From Triticum aestivum (taxonomy: Eukaryota > Streptophyta > Magnoliopsida > Poales > Poaceae): DNA of 64,000 nt. Under the pieces are notes generated by a model, which worked only from the letters and a program-made list of their open reading frames with translations, ran no database searches and was not told the origin of the DNA. The stretch lies in contig NC_057802.1 in assembly GCF_018294505.1 (NCBI RefSeq), forward strand, positions 552,958,202-553,022,201, written 5' to 3'. This document shows, piece by piece, positions 45,060 to 55,834 of the stretch. A program made the translations under genes and the position numbers. Position 1 is the first letter of the stretch. Each line of letters starts with the position of its first letter.

Positions 45060-45239
45060 CATTGGCGGATCTAGGGCTGGGGTCATGGTCTGGCCCCCAT
45101 ACACAAGTTACAAATTCTATTTTACTAGTGCAATGTTTGTCCATCATACTAATTTTGGTGTCGTGTAGTATTTTTTTTCTAGCCATTGTAATGTTGTTCA
45201 TTGCTTCCCCCACATTGTCAAATCCTAGATCCGCCACTG
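45060..45239. mobile_element. hAT-like MITE, copy 2
   Basis: This is the same MITE as at 44331, attached to the same side of MATH copy 2 and with the same inner junction (AGGTGTCGG|CATTGGCGG). It was therefore duplicated together with the gene fragment and did not insert twice. Confidence 0.65.
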
Positions 45240-45329
45240 CATACATACGCACACTTTATTTTATAAACATTTTCAGAGGATTGAGCTGGTAAATATTAAA
45301 ATCAACAAGGTCACTACATACACCTCGTT

Positions 45330-45517
45330 AACTGAACCAACTTGTGGTTGAGATGGTTAGGTGGACAGGGGTATCCGAGCCCACCAGGGTTAAGTCTTGT
45401 TGCTCGCATTTATCTTGGTAAAATCTAAAGAGGTGCTCCTAGAGATAGGGTGTGCGTTCATAGGAATGGATGTATCCGCGTTTATATGAGCGCTTGCGTC
45501 TGTACTGTGGTAGAAAA
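45330..45517 (+). mobile_element. Au-type SINE (internally deleted)
   Basis: GTGGTTGAGATGGTTAGGTG, then CCCACCAGGGTTAAGTCTTG with TTGCTCGCAT, and at the 3' end GTGTGCGTTCATAGG, ATATGAGCGCTTGCGTCTGT and ACTGT, followed by an A-run. These phrases are those of the Au SINE of Triticeae (recognised from memory). The 5' part carries pol III A- and B-box-like sequences from its tRNA ancestor. About a third of the middle is missing compared with the usual ~180-300-bp family. Confidence 0.8.
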
Positions 45518-45519
45518 AA

Positions 45520-46500
45520 ACGAAGCATCTTCTCCCACCAAACTAACTTCATAAAAAAACCTAAGATAAATCTAAGAAGTGCGAGCAGTTAGGGACGCAC
45601 TTCAGTGTAACATCCAGCCCGCTTTAGTCAAGCAAGTGAACTAAAATTTAAAAAATTAAGGGTCAGAAATACCCTAAATATACCCATTTGCACACCTACG
45701 ATCACCTGTATGTGCTCGGTTCGCCGCTTGTTCGCCGACATATTTTGGACAAACAAAACACATACACGTTTAGTTTCAGATATTTGGCAGTTGTTCAATC
45801 AACGAGCATAGCAAATGGGCAGCAGGTCTTATTTCACTTTTATAGCAGCTAAATGGGAGGAAGTGCCCTTCTAATCCCAGCCTCTATGAACAATAAAATC
45901 AAAATGATTCTTTTTACAATAAACATTACCTAGTAGTTTTCTTTCTGCGTCCAAATTTTTGTTATGAAATCATATTCTTGAAGGTGTGCAATTATTTTTG
46001 ACAAAATCATCACTCCAAAATACTTTACAAAATTGAAAGTCATCTTCTGCTCCTGAGCTCTGAGCTCGCAATGAACAGTAAAATAAAAAAGAATTGTAGA
46101 AAACAAAGCAAAAAACTTTGAACTTTTGTGACGGACTTTGACAAATATTTTCAGTGGTCGCAAAGTTTCATTATGGAATGACATTTGGGAAATTCATGGC
46201 GAAAAAAAAACGACACTCCAAAATGCATTCGAAAATAGCATTTTTGAAGCATCAATTTTTTTTTGCTATGACTTCTCCGAATGTCATTTATTTCACGATG
46301 AAATTTTGTGAGCACTCAACATTTGTCATCGGGAATGTTTTTTCTTCACAAAATGTACACGTTGCACTACGATCAACAATGTCTGTTGCCAAGAAAAATC
46401 AAAATTTGTTGAACTGATTAGTATTATTATTTTTCTGATTTTATCTTTCACAAGTGTGCATTTGAGCTCGGGTACATAAACTCCAGCCCCTAAATGGGTT
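45520..46500. other. AT-rich non-coding region with a foldback segment
   Basis: 46155-46320 forms an inverted repeat (TTTCATTATGGAATGACATT against AATGTCATTTATTTCACGAT), flanked by GAGCTC-containing sequence and AATGAACAGTAAAAT. It resembles the foldback element at 42851. No gene is seen. Confidence 0.45.
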
Positions 46501-46821
46501 CCTTCCAAAAAAGCTTAACCGCAATAGCCCCAGTTGCGCTCTGCCGCCAACACTTGAATTATACAAGTATACAATTGCTTAGTGTCCACAAACACAATAC
46601 ACATTACACAAAGTCACGTGCTACCAGTGAAGGCGAGACCATCCAGGACCAGAAGAGAAGGGCTTCCTTATTACAGGGGCAGCGAGAACTAGGTTCAGAT
46701 CTTAGTTCCCCGAGTGTCCATTTCGATTTCAACAGGCCAGCTGCAATACAGAACAAAGACCCTTTCAACATCGCACCTGCACCCCCTGCTAGTGCTAGGA
46801 TATACATGGTTCAACAGGCAC

Positions 46822-49800
46822 TCAGTTCTTGTGCTGCATCCTGCCACTCTCCGCGCCAGCGTAGGGATCTATGGTAACGTTGATCACCGCCGGTTTCCTG
46901 GCGCGAAACGACTCTGAGAGGGCGGATCTTAGCTCGTCCGGTGTCTCGACAAGATAACCCTTTCCTCCGAAGGCTTCCATCATCTTGTGGTAACCTGCGC
47001 CAGGAACGAAGGAGGTTGGGGCGGGGTCATCTTTGTAGGGGCCCGTTAGTTCATCTGGGCCTCTTCTGTCACCACCGTAGACGCCATTGTTGTTGAAGAC
47101 AATCACAACAACAGGCAGCTGGTACCTCACTAAAGTCTGAAAAGTGAAACGGTAGATTATAGGTAATTAGGAGATCTGTATTTGCTCCAACGTAGTCGAA
47201 GTAAATGCTTGATATGTCATACAACTATTTTAGAACTGAAAACTGTTTCTTCAATGTGAGACTAATTATCAGGCAGAAACACACATAACAAACAACATGA
47301 GTAAGGCCAACATGAAGGATACCTAAACCAAAGCTATTAGTAACAACAAAGGCCACCTGGATGAAGCTGGCAAACAAACAAAAAACATATAATCGATAAC
47401 TAACAGACAAAAAATTGATGATGTATAAGTTACTATAATGAATCACTAACTGGTATTACATGGAATGAATTGGTAACACAGGTTCAATTATCTGATGAGC
47501 CTGATCGCTTTAGCTGGGCTCTGCGTCAGAAAGGGCAATTTTCTGTCCTTCGATGCACTTATGTATTCTTCTGTAATATACTCTCACTAAGCTGTGGAGT
47601 TGGGTCGAGGAGTAATTCTCAGCAAATATAATTTGCTCAAAAGAAACCGGCAACTAAGTAAGTCATGTTTCTTTTGCGGACATGATGAGGCTATCCAGCA
47701 ACTCCTTTGATTGTCACGTTGCTCGCTTCATGTGGGGGTTAGTGCACATAGATTTTAATTTAAATCCTTACTAGCATCACACAATGTTTGGGCAATGGTT
47801 AGACGGTCTAGGATGGGTTCTTCACTCTACTATCATGTGTGGATCTGTGGTGGTTTGTTGGGTTATTTTGGTTGTGCCACAATGATGTTATTTTTATAAG
47901 AAAGCTTTCCGGCATCCAAACCAGGTTATTCTCGTGTGCAAGATTGCTACGGTTATGGGAACTATTGCGGAACTTCTGGAGACTGCCGGGATGGAGTTCT
48001 GTTCTACTGATATTTCGCGAATCTAGGTGATGCTGGCGTTGGTTAGTGCTTTTTAGGCATGTTCGATGCTTGTTTTTTCCTGCCACTTGTTAGCCTAAGG
48101 ACTTATTTCATCTTCTTGGTGCAGAGGCTAGGAGAAATAAAATATCCCTTCATAGCCCGCCCCCCACCCCCCAACCCCAACAGCACAGTGGTGTTTACAA
48201 TGGTGGTGATATCTGTAAGTTGACAAAACTGGGTTTCTACATTCAGGACATGTATTTACAAATGAACCAGCATGAACAATCCTCGGGCACCCTATATTTG
48301 GTCAAATATACCAAACCACACCTTTAAGAATCAATTTCAAGGACCATAGTTCTTTTTGGAAAAACGTCACAGACTACGGAAATGCTAAAGGTGTAGTTTG
48401 TGCAACAGTTTGCAAGAGACATGTCAAACTGTGAAATTAATGTGTGAAATATACTCTTTAAATAACAGGTCATCTTTGTATATCAATTCAGCCTTTTTTG
48501 CTGTGATGTCATAGATCATAATGTGTTCGAGAAATCATAGTTCATAATAATACTTGTGAGAGTCAGTGTACTTGGATGATGTGTCTACTGTCTAGTATTG
48601 TCTGAATTATTGACAATGAGCATTTCCACTGTCCTGGAAAGACACCTCAGCGGTTCATATCGTGTCCCCATGGACCCCATCTAATGGCTATAATTGCTTG
48701 GTGCCTTCTGGTACTACTTCATGCTAAGAAGCTGTGAAGGTGGAGGTACCAAGTCACAAGGGGCAGAATAGCAATGTTTCGTGGCATTTTCTGATCACAG
48801 AGACTGACCCCCCGCCCCCACAAAACCCCAACAGCACAGTTGTGTTTACAATGGTGGTGATATCTGTAAGTTGACAAAACTGGGTTTCTACATTCAAGAC
48901 ATGTATTTACATAACCAGGCACCCTATTTTTTTGTCAAATATACCAAACCACACCTTTAGGAATTAATTTCAAGGACCATACTTCTTTTTGGAAAAACAT
49001 CACAGACTACGGAAATGCTAAAAGTATAGTTTGTGCAACATTTTGCAAGAGACATGTCAAACTGTGAAATTAATGTGTTAAATATACTCTTTAAATGACA
49101 AGTCATCTTTGTATATCAATTTAACCTTTTTGCTGTGATGTCATAGATAATAATGTGTTCGAGAAATCATGGTTCATAATAATACTTGTGAGAGTCAATG
49201 TACTTGGATGATGTGTCTACTGTCTAGTATTGTCTGAATTATTGACAATGATCATTTCCACTGTCCTGGAAAGACACCTCAGCGGTTCATATTGCGTCCC
49301 CATGAACCCCATCTAATGGCTATAATTGCTTGGTACCTTCTGGTACTACTTCATGCCAAGAAGCTGTGAAGATGGAGGTACCAAGTCACAAGGGGTAGAA
49401 TAGCAATGTTTCGTGGCATTTTCTGATCACAGAGACTACACTGGGGACAACCCTATCCCTCACAGACACTACACCAGGGACAACCCTATCCCTCATTGGC
49501 TGCTTGCAAAAACTTCATGCACGCGCAAACTGTCCCCTACTGTTTATGAGTAAGAAAAAAAAGCCCGTCTATGCCTCTAACCACTCTTAACGGGCAAACA
49601 TACCGTCAACCCCCACGCCTCCTCCATGAGTTTCACTAGCTGGACCACCTATCTCCCCTGCTTTGCTTCTCAACTACAAGTCCGGCCTAGCGTAGCAGGC
49701 CGGCAGTAACTGCAGCATCGGCTGCGCGAGCGTCACATGCTCATCACCATCAGCATCAACCTCAAACACGTACTCCGACATTACAGGGTACCACCAGCCG

Positions 49801-51727
49801 GAGCTAGGCTTCCGCACTGACCTCGAGGTGCTCCTTTTCAGATCCAACCGCTTGTGGTGCATCCTCGAATCCATACTCATCCACCCCTGCCACAGCCCCC
49901 ACAGCTCAATTTCACCTATGGCTGTTCGTAAAGTATAGAATGCTGGTGTTTAGTGTCTGTGTTTCTGTGTCAGTGAGTTAAAGATGTCTTCTGAATATTA
50001 ACTTATGTTGCTGCGTGAGATGTGTGTTTGATGTCTTTGATCTTCTCTTTTGGCATCTGTAACCCGGTAAGAAGTTGCATCTACTTTTCAGTGTTCAGTT
50101 CTGCTTAGGAGGTACCAGTACCTTCCAAGCACGGTAGAAACGCTCATTGACAATAGCATGAAGTGCCCAATCTACTACCCTTGCTTGTCTCACCCAAAAA
50201 AAATGTGAATTTCAGCTCACAACAACATGATAATAACACAACAACATGAAACAAAGAAGGGTACCAATAATATGCCGCTGCAAATGAAACTAAGTAAGCT
50301 GTAAATGCCATCACACGTACCTCAACCTCCATTGCACTGAAACCGAATCCAGAGTCGCCCTCCACAGCAACCACGAGTCGTTCTGGCTCAGCCACTGCTG
50401 CCGCAACACAGTACCCCAACCCGACACCCATCGTCCCCCATGTTCCTGCATCCAGTCTTGTCCTTGGCTCATTCTGCACAAGCACAGCCCTGCCAACATC
50501 CATGGTGTTGGCCCCTTCTGAGACCACTACTGGAGCAGGGCTCCGCTCAGCAAGGATCGCATCGCGAATGATCCGCATGGGTGTCATGAAATTGAACGGC
50601 ACAACATCCTTCACAAGCTGTGCCTCCATCTTAAGCACATTATCCTTGCTCTTCTTGGTGATTGCTTCAACCCATGGGTGCGACCGCGCCAAGCAGAATG
50701 GCTGATCCTTGATCTCCCTGTTGAGGAGCTCAACAACTCTCTTTGCATCTCCAACGAGGCCAACCTGGGGCTTCCGAAGCTCAATCTCATCCTCGGAAAC
50801 GTCCACAAGTATGAACTTGACATCCTTGGACCACTTGGGAGGCTCACCGAAGTGAAGCAACCAGTTGAGCCTGGCGCCGACGACGAGCGCCACATCGCAC
50901 TGCCCAATGGCGAGGGAACGTGCCGCGGTGGAGGAGAGCGGGTGCACATCTGGCACGACCCCCTTCCCCATGGGAGTCGGGAGGAAGGGGATGCCGGTGG
51001 TGTCCACCAGCTTCTGGATCGCCTCCTCGGCACGGGCGTACGCCGCGCCCTTCCCGACCACGACCAGCGGCCGCTCGGCGCGCCGGAGCAGCTCGGCCGC
51101 CTCCACGATGCCCTGGTCCAGGGACTTGTGTTTCGGCGGGGACGGATCGGCGGAACCGGCGGCGGCCGCGGCATCCGCTATGAGGGAGGCCGCCTCGGAT
51201 TCGGCGAGGGTTTGGTGGAGGACGTCGGAGGGGATGTCGAGGTAGCAGCCGCCGGGGCGGCCGGCGACGGTGGCGGCGAGGGCCTGGAAGACGAGGCGGG
51301 GGATGTCGGCGATGGCGGCGGCCTTGACGGCGAGCTTGGCGAAGGGCCTGGTGGCGGCGATCTGGTCGAGCTCCTGGAAGTCGCCGCGGCCGGCGTCGCG
51401 CTGGTCGCAGGAGCCGGAGACCATGAGGAGCGGCCAGGCGTTGGCGGTGGCGTGGGAGAGGCCGGCGAGGCCGTGGACGCAGCCGGGGCCGGAGACGGTG
51501 AGGAGCAGGCCGGGGCGGCCCGTGAGGAAGCCGTAGGCGGCGGCGGCGTACCCCGCGGACTGCTCGTTGCGGAAGGCGAGGAAGCGGCACCCCGCGGCGG
51601 CGGCGCGGGAGGCCAGCGAGGTCACCGGGATGCCCACCACCCCGAACATGTGCCGCGCCCCGGCGGCCGCCAGGGCGCGACCTGCGAGCGCGCTGCCGTC
51701 GACCCTCGCGGCGGAGTCGGACGCCAT
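46822..51727 (-). CDS. HACL: 2-hydroxyacyl-CoA lyase / oxalyl-CoA decarboxylase (two exons)
   Basis: Exon 1 is 51727-50321 (469 codons) and exon 2 is 47136-46822 (104 codons plus stop), joined in phase 0 across a 3184-bp GT-AG intron. The donor GAG|GTACGTG and acceptor TTTTCAG|ACTTTA are clear. The 573-residue product is a ThDP-dependent enzyme. It has the N-terminal PYR domain with the catalytic glutamate (FRNEQSAGYAA, Glu55), a central domain (PLVVVGKGAAY), and the C-terminal PP domain with the ThDP/Mg motif GDSGFGFSAMEVE (457-469) followed by NNNG (484-487), split by the intron. It cleaves 2-hydroxyacyl-CoA or oxalyl-CoA to an aldehyde or CO2 and formyl-CoA. The Arabidopsis homologue is linked to oxalate breakdown and peroxisomes. 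The C-terminus (QHKN) is not a canonical peroxisome signal. Substrate is not decidable from sequence. No lesion was seen. Confidence 0.93.
47480..48060 (+). mobile_element. LINE ORF2 fragment inside the HACL intron
   Basis: On the + strand (antisense to the gene) the pieces are DRFSWALRQKGQFSV, CFFCGHDEA and WLDGLGW, then GLFWLCHNDVIF after frameshifts. These are the zf-RVT region of plant LINE ORF2 (W.LRxxGxFSV; CxFCxxxE; NDVIF). It is short, frameshifted and truncated at both ends. Confidence 0.65.
48165..49438. repeat. 650-bp tandem duplication in the HACL intron
   Basis: 48165-48808 and 48817-49438 are direct copies, about 95% identical by eye, with a 652-bp offset (AACAGCACAGTGGTGTTTAC and AACAGCACAGTTGTGTTTAC). 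Both end in TGGCATTTTCTGATCACAGA. The first has a small insertion (ATGAACAATCCTCGG). Nothing in it codes for protein. C-rich tracts precede each copy. Confidence 0.88.
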
Positions 51728-51800
51728 CTGTGGTGGGGGATGGGTGGGTTCTCCGATCCGGCTCCGAGTGGTTGGGCGTGGGTTCGCTGGCTCACGGAAG

Positions 51801-51811
51801 TTTATAAAAGG
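51801..51811 (-). promoter_or_regulatory. TATA box of the HACL gene
   Basis: On the minus strand CTTTTATAAAC lies about 75 bp before the start codon. This leaves room for a 5' leader of roughly 45 bases. Confidence 0.55.
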
Positions 51812-51849
51812 GGGTCAGTTAGTCACTGGCGGCGGCGAGCCGGCGGGCT

Positions 51850-53389
51850 AGGCGGGGCGGATGTGCCTCCCGGAGGCTGCGGTGTATCTGGTTCCGGTGG
51901 CGTCCGGCGGCCGGTGGGGAAATCTGCTGGAAGTAGAGGAAGAGTGTTCCTTTTCCTCTGCTCCTCTCGTCCACCAACCTGTTCTCTTGCCCACCAGAGT
52001 CTGCATAGACTTCATCATCATGTTCAAAAGCACTTTCCCCTCCACTGAAACGATCAGGCCAACATACATAGGCAACTCCATAGTTCCAGGTAAAATGGTT
52101 GTCAATGAATATGCTCGGTTCCAAGAGGCCGCGTCTGAAATTTTATTTTAGGCAAGTCGATTTTCTGAATCATTTGATTAAGATCCAACATCTGTATTTT
52201 CTTTCCCTCCAACTTTTTTTGCTTCTCCAACTATTTCTCCTTTCATAGAATCGATTTACCCAAATTATAAATCCAGCCAACTTTTATTTTAAACGTAGCA
52301 CACTAAGAGATGCTCACATACACTCAACCTACAAGCTCACTCATTGTATCCCTATAAGCGCGGGTGAAGCTTAATAGGGGCCGAAGTGGGCGGCTATGGC
52401 CTACCCAGGTTTTTGCAAAAAAGAAAAAAAATACCAATGCTTCGGAGCCCAGCCCCACCACCTGAAGGTTGTAGTCCCTCATCCCTTTACACGATCGATT
52501 CAATCTTGAAGGCTCCGTCCTCGCACGAGCAGCCCCGATAGGTTTAGCACCGACAGTTCGTAGGGCAGTCGCATAGACACATGGCACCGAGCAGCCACTG
52601 CACGGCGGCGCCTCGCATCACACATGCAAACNNNNNNNNNNNNNNNNNNNNNNNNNNNNNNNNNNNNNNNNNNNNNNNNNNNNNNNNNNNNNNNNNNNNN
52701 NNNNNNNNNNNNNNNNNNNNNNNNNNNNNNNNNNNNNNNNNNNNNNNNNNNNNNNNNNNNNNNNNNNNNNNNNNNNNNNNNNNNNNNNNNNNNNNNNNNN
52801 NNNNNNNNNNNNNNNNNNNNNNNNNNNNNNNNNNNNNNNNNNNNNNNNNNNNNNNNNNNNNNNNNNNNNNNNNNNNNNNNNNNNNNNNNNNNNNNNNNNN
52901 NNNNNNNNNNNNNNNNNNNNNNNNNNNNNNNNNNNNNNNNNNNNNNNNNNNNNNNNNNNNNNNNNNNNNNNNNNNGTCAACGGTTGCTTGTCTTACGGGC
53001 ACCGTCCATGAGGTCCGGCCATCCAGCAATAGTGTTCATTGTACTACCATAATTCAAAATGAATAGATCAAAAAACTTCCGGCAAAAAAAAAAGAGCCGG
53101 CGACGCCCTCTACCCTCTGCTGCACATGCGCATATCAAATTTCCTGTAGGCTGTCGGCATAACACTTTGAATAGTCTGAAATTCAATCATTTGACGAACA
53201 AAACTAAAACTACTATGCACTGACTATACCTACCAAAAATCATAGTATGGTTGAATTTTTGAAATTTTCGGTTCGCTCCTTTGAGTGCACGCTCAATTTT
53301 TCGTTTGAAGCTCTGCAACTACTATTGTTTATCTTCGAATATAAGATGTCCTTTGGACGTCTCTTTAGAAAAGAGACTTAAAATCATTT
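51850..53389. other. Non-coding region with an N gap
   Basis: No gene is supported. The sequence upstream of HACL is unremarkable. Near 52370-52420 the phrase GGCTATGGCCTACCCAGGTT looks like a transposon end. A gap covers 52632-52975. Confidence 0.4.
52632..52975. other. Assembly gap (N)
   Basis: Unknown bases. Confidence 1.
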
Positions 53390-55834
53390 TTGGCACAAAA
53401 CACAAAAGGAATAGAGCAACGTCGATGTATTTTTTTACACCGTTTCGTTAGGGCGTATGGTACCTGGCGATTTAGGGGCGACGCCCTGCCGCCGCCGGAC
53501 TTTGTCCTGGCCGCCGCTGGTGATCTTCCCGTCTGCGTGCCTAGGCCGCATGTCGGACCCGTTGCGGCTTCGTCCGCCTCTCCGCTGCTGGGTCTGCATG
53601 GCCGTAGCAGCCCTGCTATTGATGGATCTGGACAGGCCAACGCCTCGTCTGATTGTCTGCCACTATTCAAGGTTGGTGCACCGTCGAGTGTGAGAGGGCA
53701 TCCCCAATCAGACGGGGTTGGTCATGGAGAAGGAGCATACGGGGGTGAGGATCATAGCAGTCCCCGTCCAGCCAGCGTACAGTTTGATCCCGGTGGCTCT
53801 ACCAAGAACCCTAGTTCTATGTCGCACAGGCCGATGGCTAAATCAGTGAACCTGAAAGTTGGTTGGAGTGAAAAAGGGGCATCCGGCGAGGACGCTACCC
53901 ACCCGAAGCCAGCCAACGGGGGACCTATATGCCATGCGGCGGCGGCGCCGCCGCCGGAGACGCACACATCACATGTGCCTCGAACAAAGTTACCGGGAAA
54001 CCAGACTAGCAACGTGAGCCTTTTGAGTTGGAACTGCAGAGGAGGAGGGAATTCTCGGACTGCTCGTGATCTTGTGAGCTTGGTGCAGACTCATTCCCCC
54101 AGTATTGTTTTCCTGTGTGAAACTAGGCAGTCCAAGGATAGAATGAAAAGATATATGCCTCGTCTAGGGTTAAGAGGCTTTGATGCAGTCGATACTGTTG
54201 GTTTGAGTGGAGGTCTTGCTCTCTATTGGCATGAGTCATTGACTCTCGATGTAAAATCTATGGACCAAAGGCATATTGATGCGTACGTGAGTGGTGCAGC
54301 GGGTGAGCCCCCTTGGAGACTTACTTGCGTCTACGGCGAGCCAAGGACGGAGAACCGACACCGCATGTGGTCTCTCCTCCGTGATCTTCACCAACAAGCT
54401 GACATACCGTGGATGGTAATTGGAGACTTCAATGAGGCTATGTGGGGTTTCGAACACTTCTCCGAGACTCCTCGTTCAGCAGGTCAGATGATTGATTTTT
54501 GTGATGTTTTAGAACTTTGTGGCCTTGGTGGTCTTGGGTTTTCAGGCCTCCCTTACACCTATGACAACCGCCGCCATGGAAGGGCGAATGTCAAGGTACG
54601 TCTCGACAGGGCAGTGGCTAATAACCAGTGGCGTGATATTTATGCGGATGCCAATGTTCAGCACCTGGTGGCTCCTACTTCGGACCACGCCCCCATCCTT
54701 CTCCGGTGCTTCACTGAACCACCTCGGCAGGACAATGGCAGGAGGTGCCGCCATTATGAGGTGGCCTGGGAACGGGATGCGGCACTTCCCGAGGTGATTG
54801 CGCAGGCCTGGGCAGCCGCAGGCGCCATGGGTAACCTCGGTGACGTGGCTGCGGCGCTAGGTGAGCTCATGCATGCTCTTCATGGCTGGAGCAAAAAGAA
54901 ATTTGGTAATGTTGTTAAGGAAATTAATAAATCCCGTACGAGACTTGAGGAACTAATGGCTATGAATGCAGACCATAGAACCATCAGAGAGGCTACAGAT
55001 CGTATGAATGAATTGCTTTACAGGGAAGAAATGCTTTGGATGCAGCGGTCGAGGATTGACTGGTTACGGGAGGGGGACCGTAATACAAAATTCTTCCATC
55101 GTAGGGCAGTTTGGCGCGCGCGCAAAAATCGTATTAAATCTCTCATGGATGAGGCTGGGGTAGTGCAAAAGGACTCGACCACCATGGTGGAGATGGTTAC
55201 AAATTATTTCTCAACCCTGTTCACCTCTGACACCTCGTTATGTGCGGATCCTATTATTGATCTTATTCATGCTAGGGTTACTGACATAATGAATGAAGGT
55301 CTGTGCGCAGATTTTTCTGACAAGGAGATTGCAGATGCGCTGTTCCAGATTGGGCCTCTCAAGGCCCCTGGACCTGACGGTTTCCCAGCTAGAATGTTTC
55401 AGAGAAACTGGTCGGTCATGAAGGATCATGTTATTGCTGGAGTGAAGGAGTTTTTCAGGATAGGGATTATGCCAGAGGGGGTCAATAATACCGCTATCGT
55501 GCTCATTCCTAAGGTTGACAACCCCGTTAAACTCACAGACTTCAGGCCTATCAGTTTATGCAACGTTATTTACAAGGTGGTGTCGAAATGTTTGGTGAAT
55601 AGGTTAAGGCCTATACTTGATGAGATCATCTCCCCAGAGCGTAGTGCTTTTGTGCCAGGCAGGATGATAACTGACAACGTGTTGGTTGCGTTTGAGTGCA
55701 TACATCATATTCAGCAAGAGAAGGACCCTGCGAGAAGCTTCTGTGCATATAAATTAGACCTCTCAGAGGCATATGATCGGGTTGATTGGGTTTTCTTGAA
55801 GCGGACGATGCAAAAGTTGGGTTTCGCTGACTGA
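53390..55834 (+). pseudogene. LINE ORF2, first part: endonuclease and start of reverse transcriptase
   Basis: This frame of 814 residues has its first ATG in flanking host DNA, 35 bp before the LINE starts, so the first dozen codons are not LINE sequence. After a low-complexity stretch comes the APE-type endonuclease: SWNCRGGG (54028), FLCETRQSK with the catalytic Glu, VIGDFNEAMW (54415) and the closing SDHAPILL (54685). Then follow an LREGDRNTKFFHR-like segment (55064) and the first reverse transcriptase motifs FRPISLCNVIYK (55540), FVPGRMITDN (55645) and YKLDLSEAYDRVDW (55745). It ends at a TGA (55832) where relatives have an arginine-type codon. Confidence 0.9.

Larger units (their letters stand above)
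47137..50320 (-). other. Intron of the HACL gene
   Basis: This GT-AG intron separates the two halves of the ThDP motif. It holds a LINE fragment and a tandem duplication, listed separately. Its 5' part (49440-50320) has no features I recognise; an open frame reading on from exon 1 to 50144 is read-through into the intron. Confidence 0.85.

Noticed and set aside
50678..52048. 456-codon open frame on the + strand over HACL exon 1
   Set aside because: It is antisense to a well-supported exon. Its Gly/Glu/Asp-rich translation mirrors the GC-rich codon use of the real gene and resembles no protein family.
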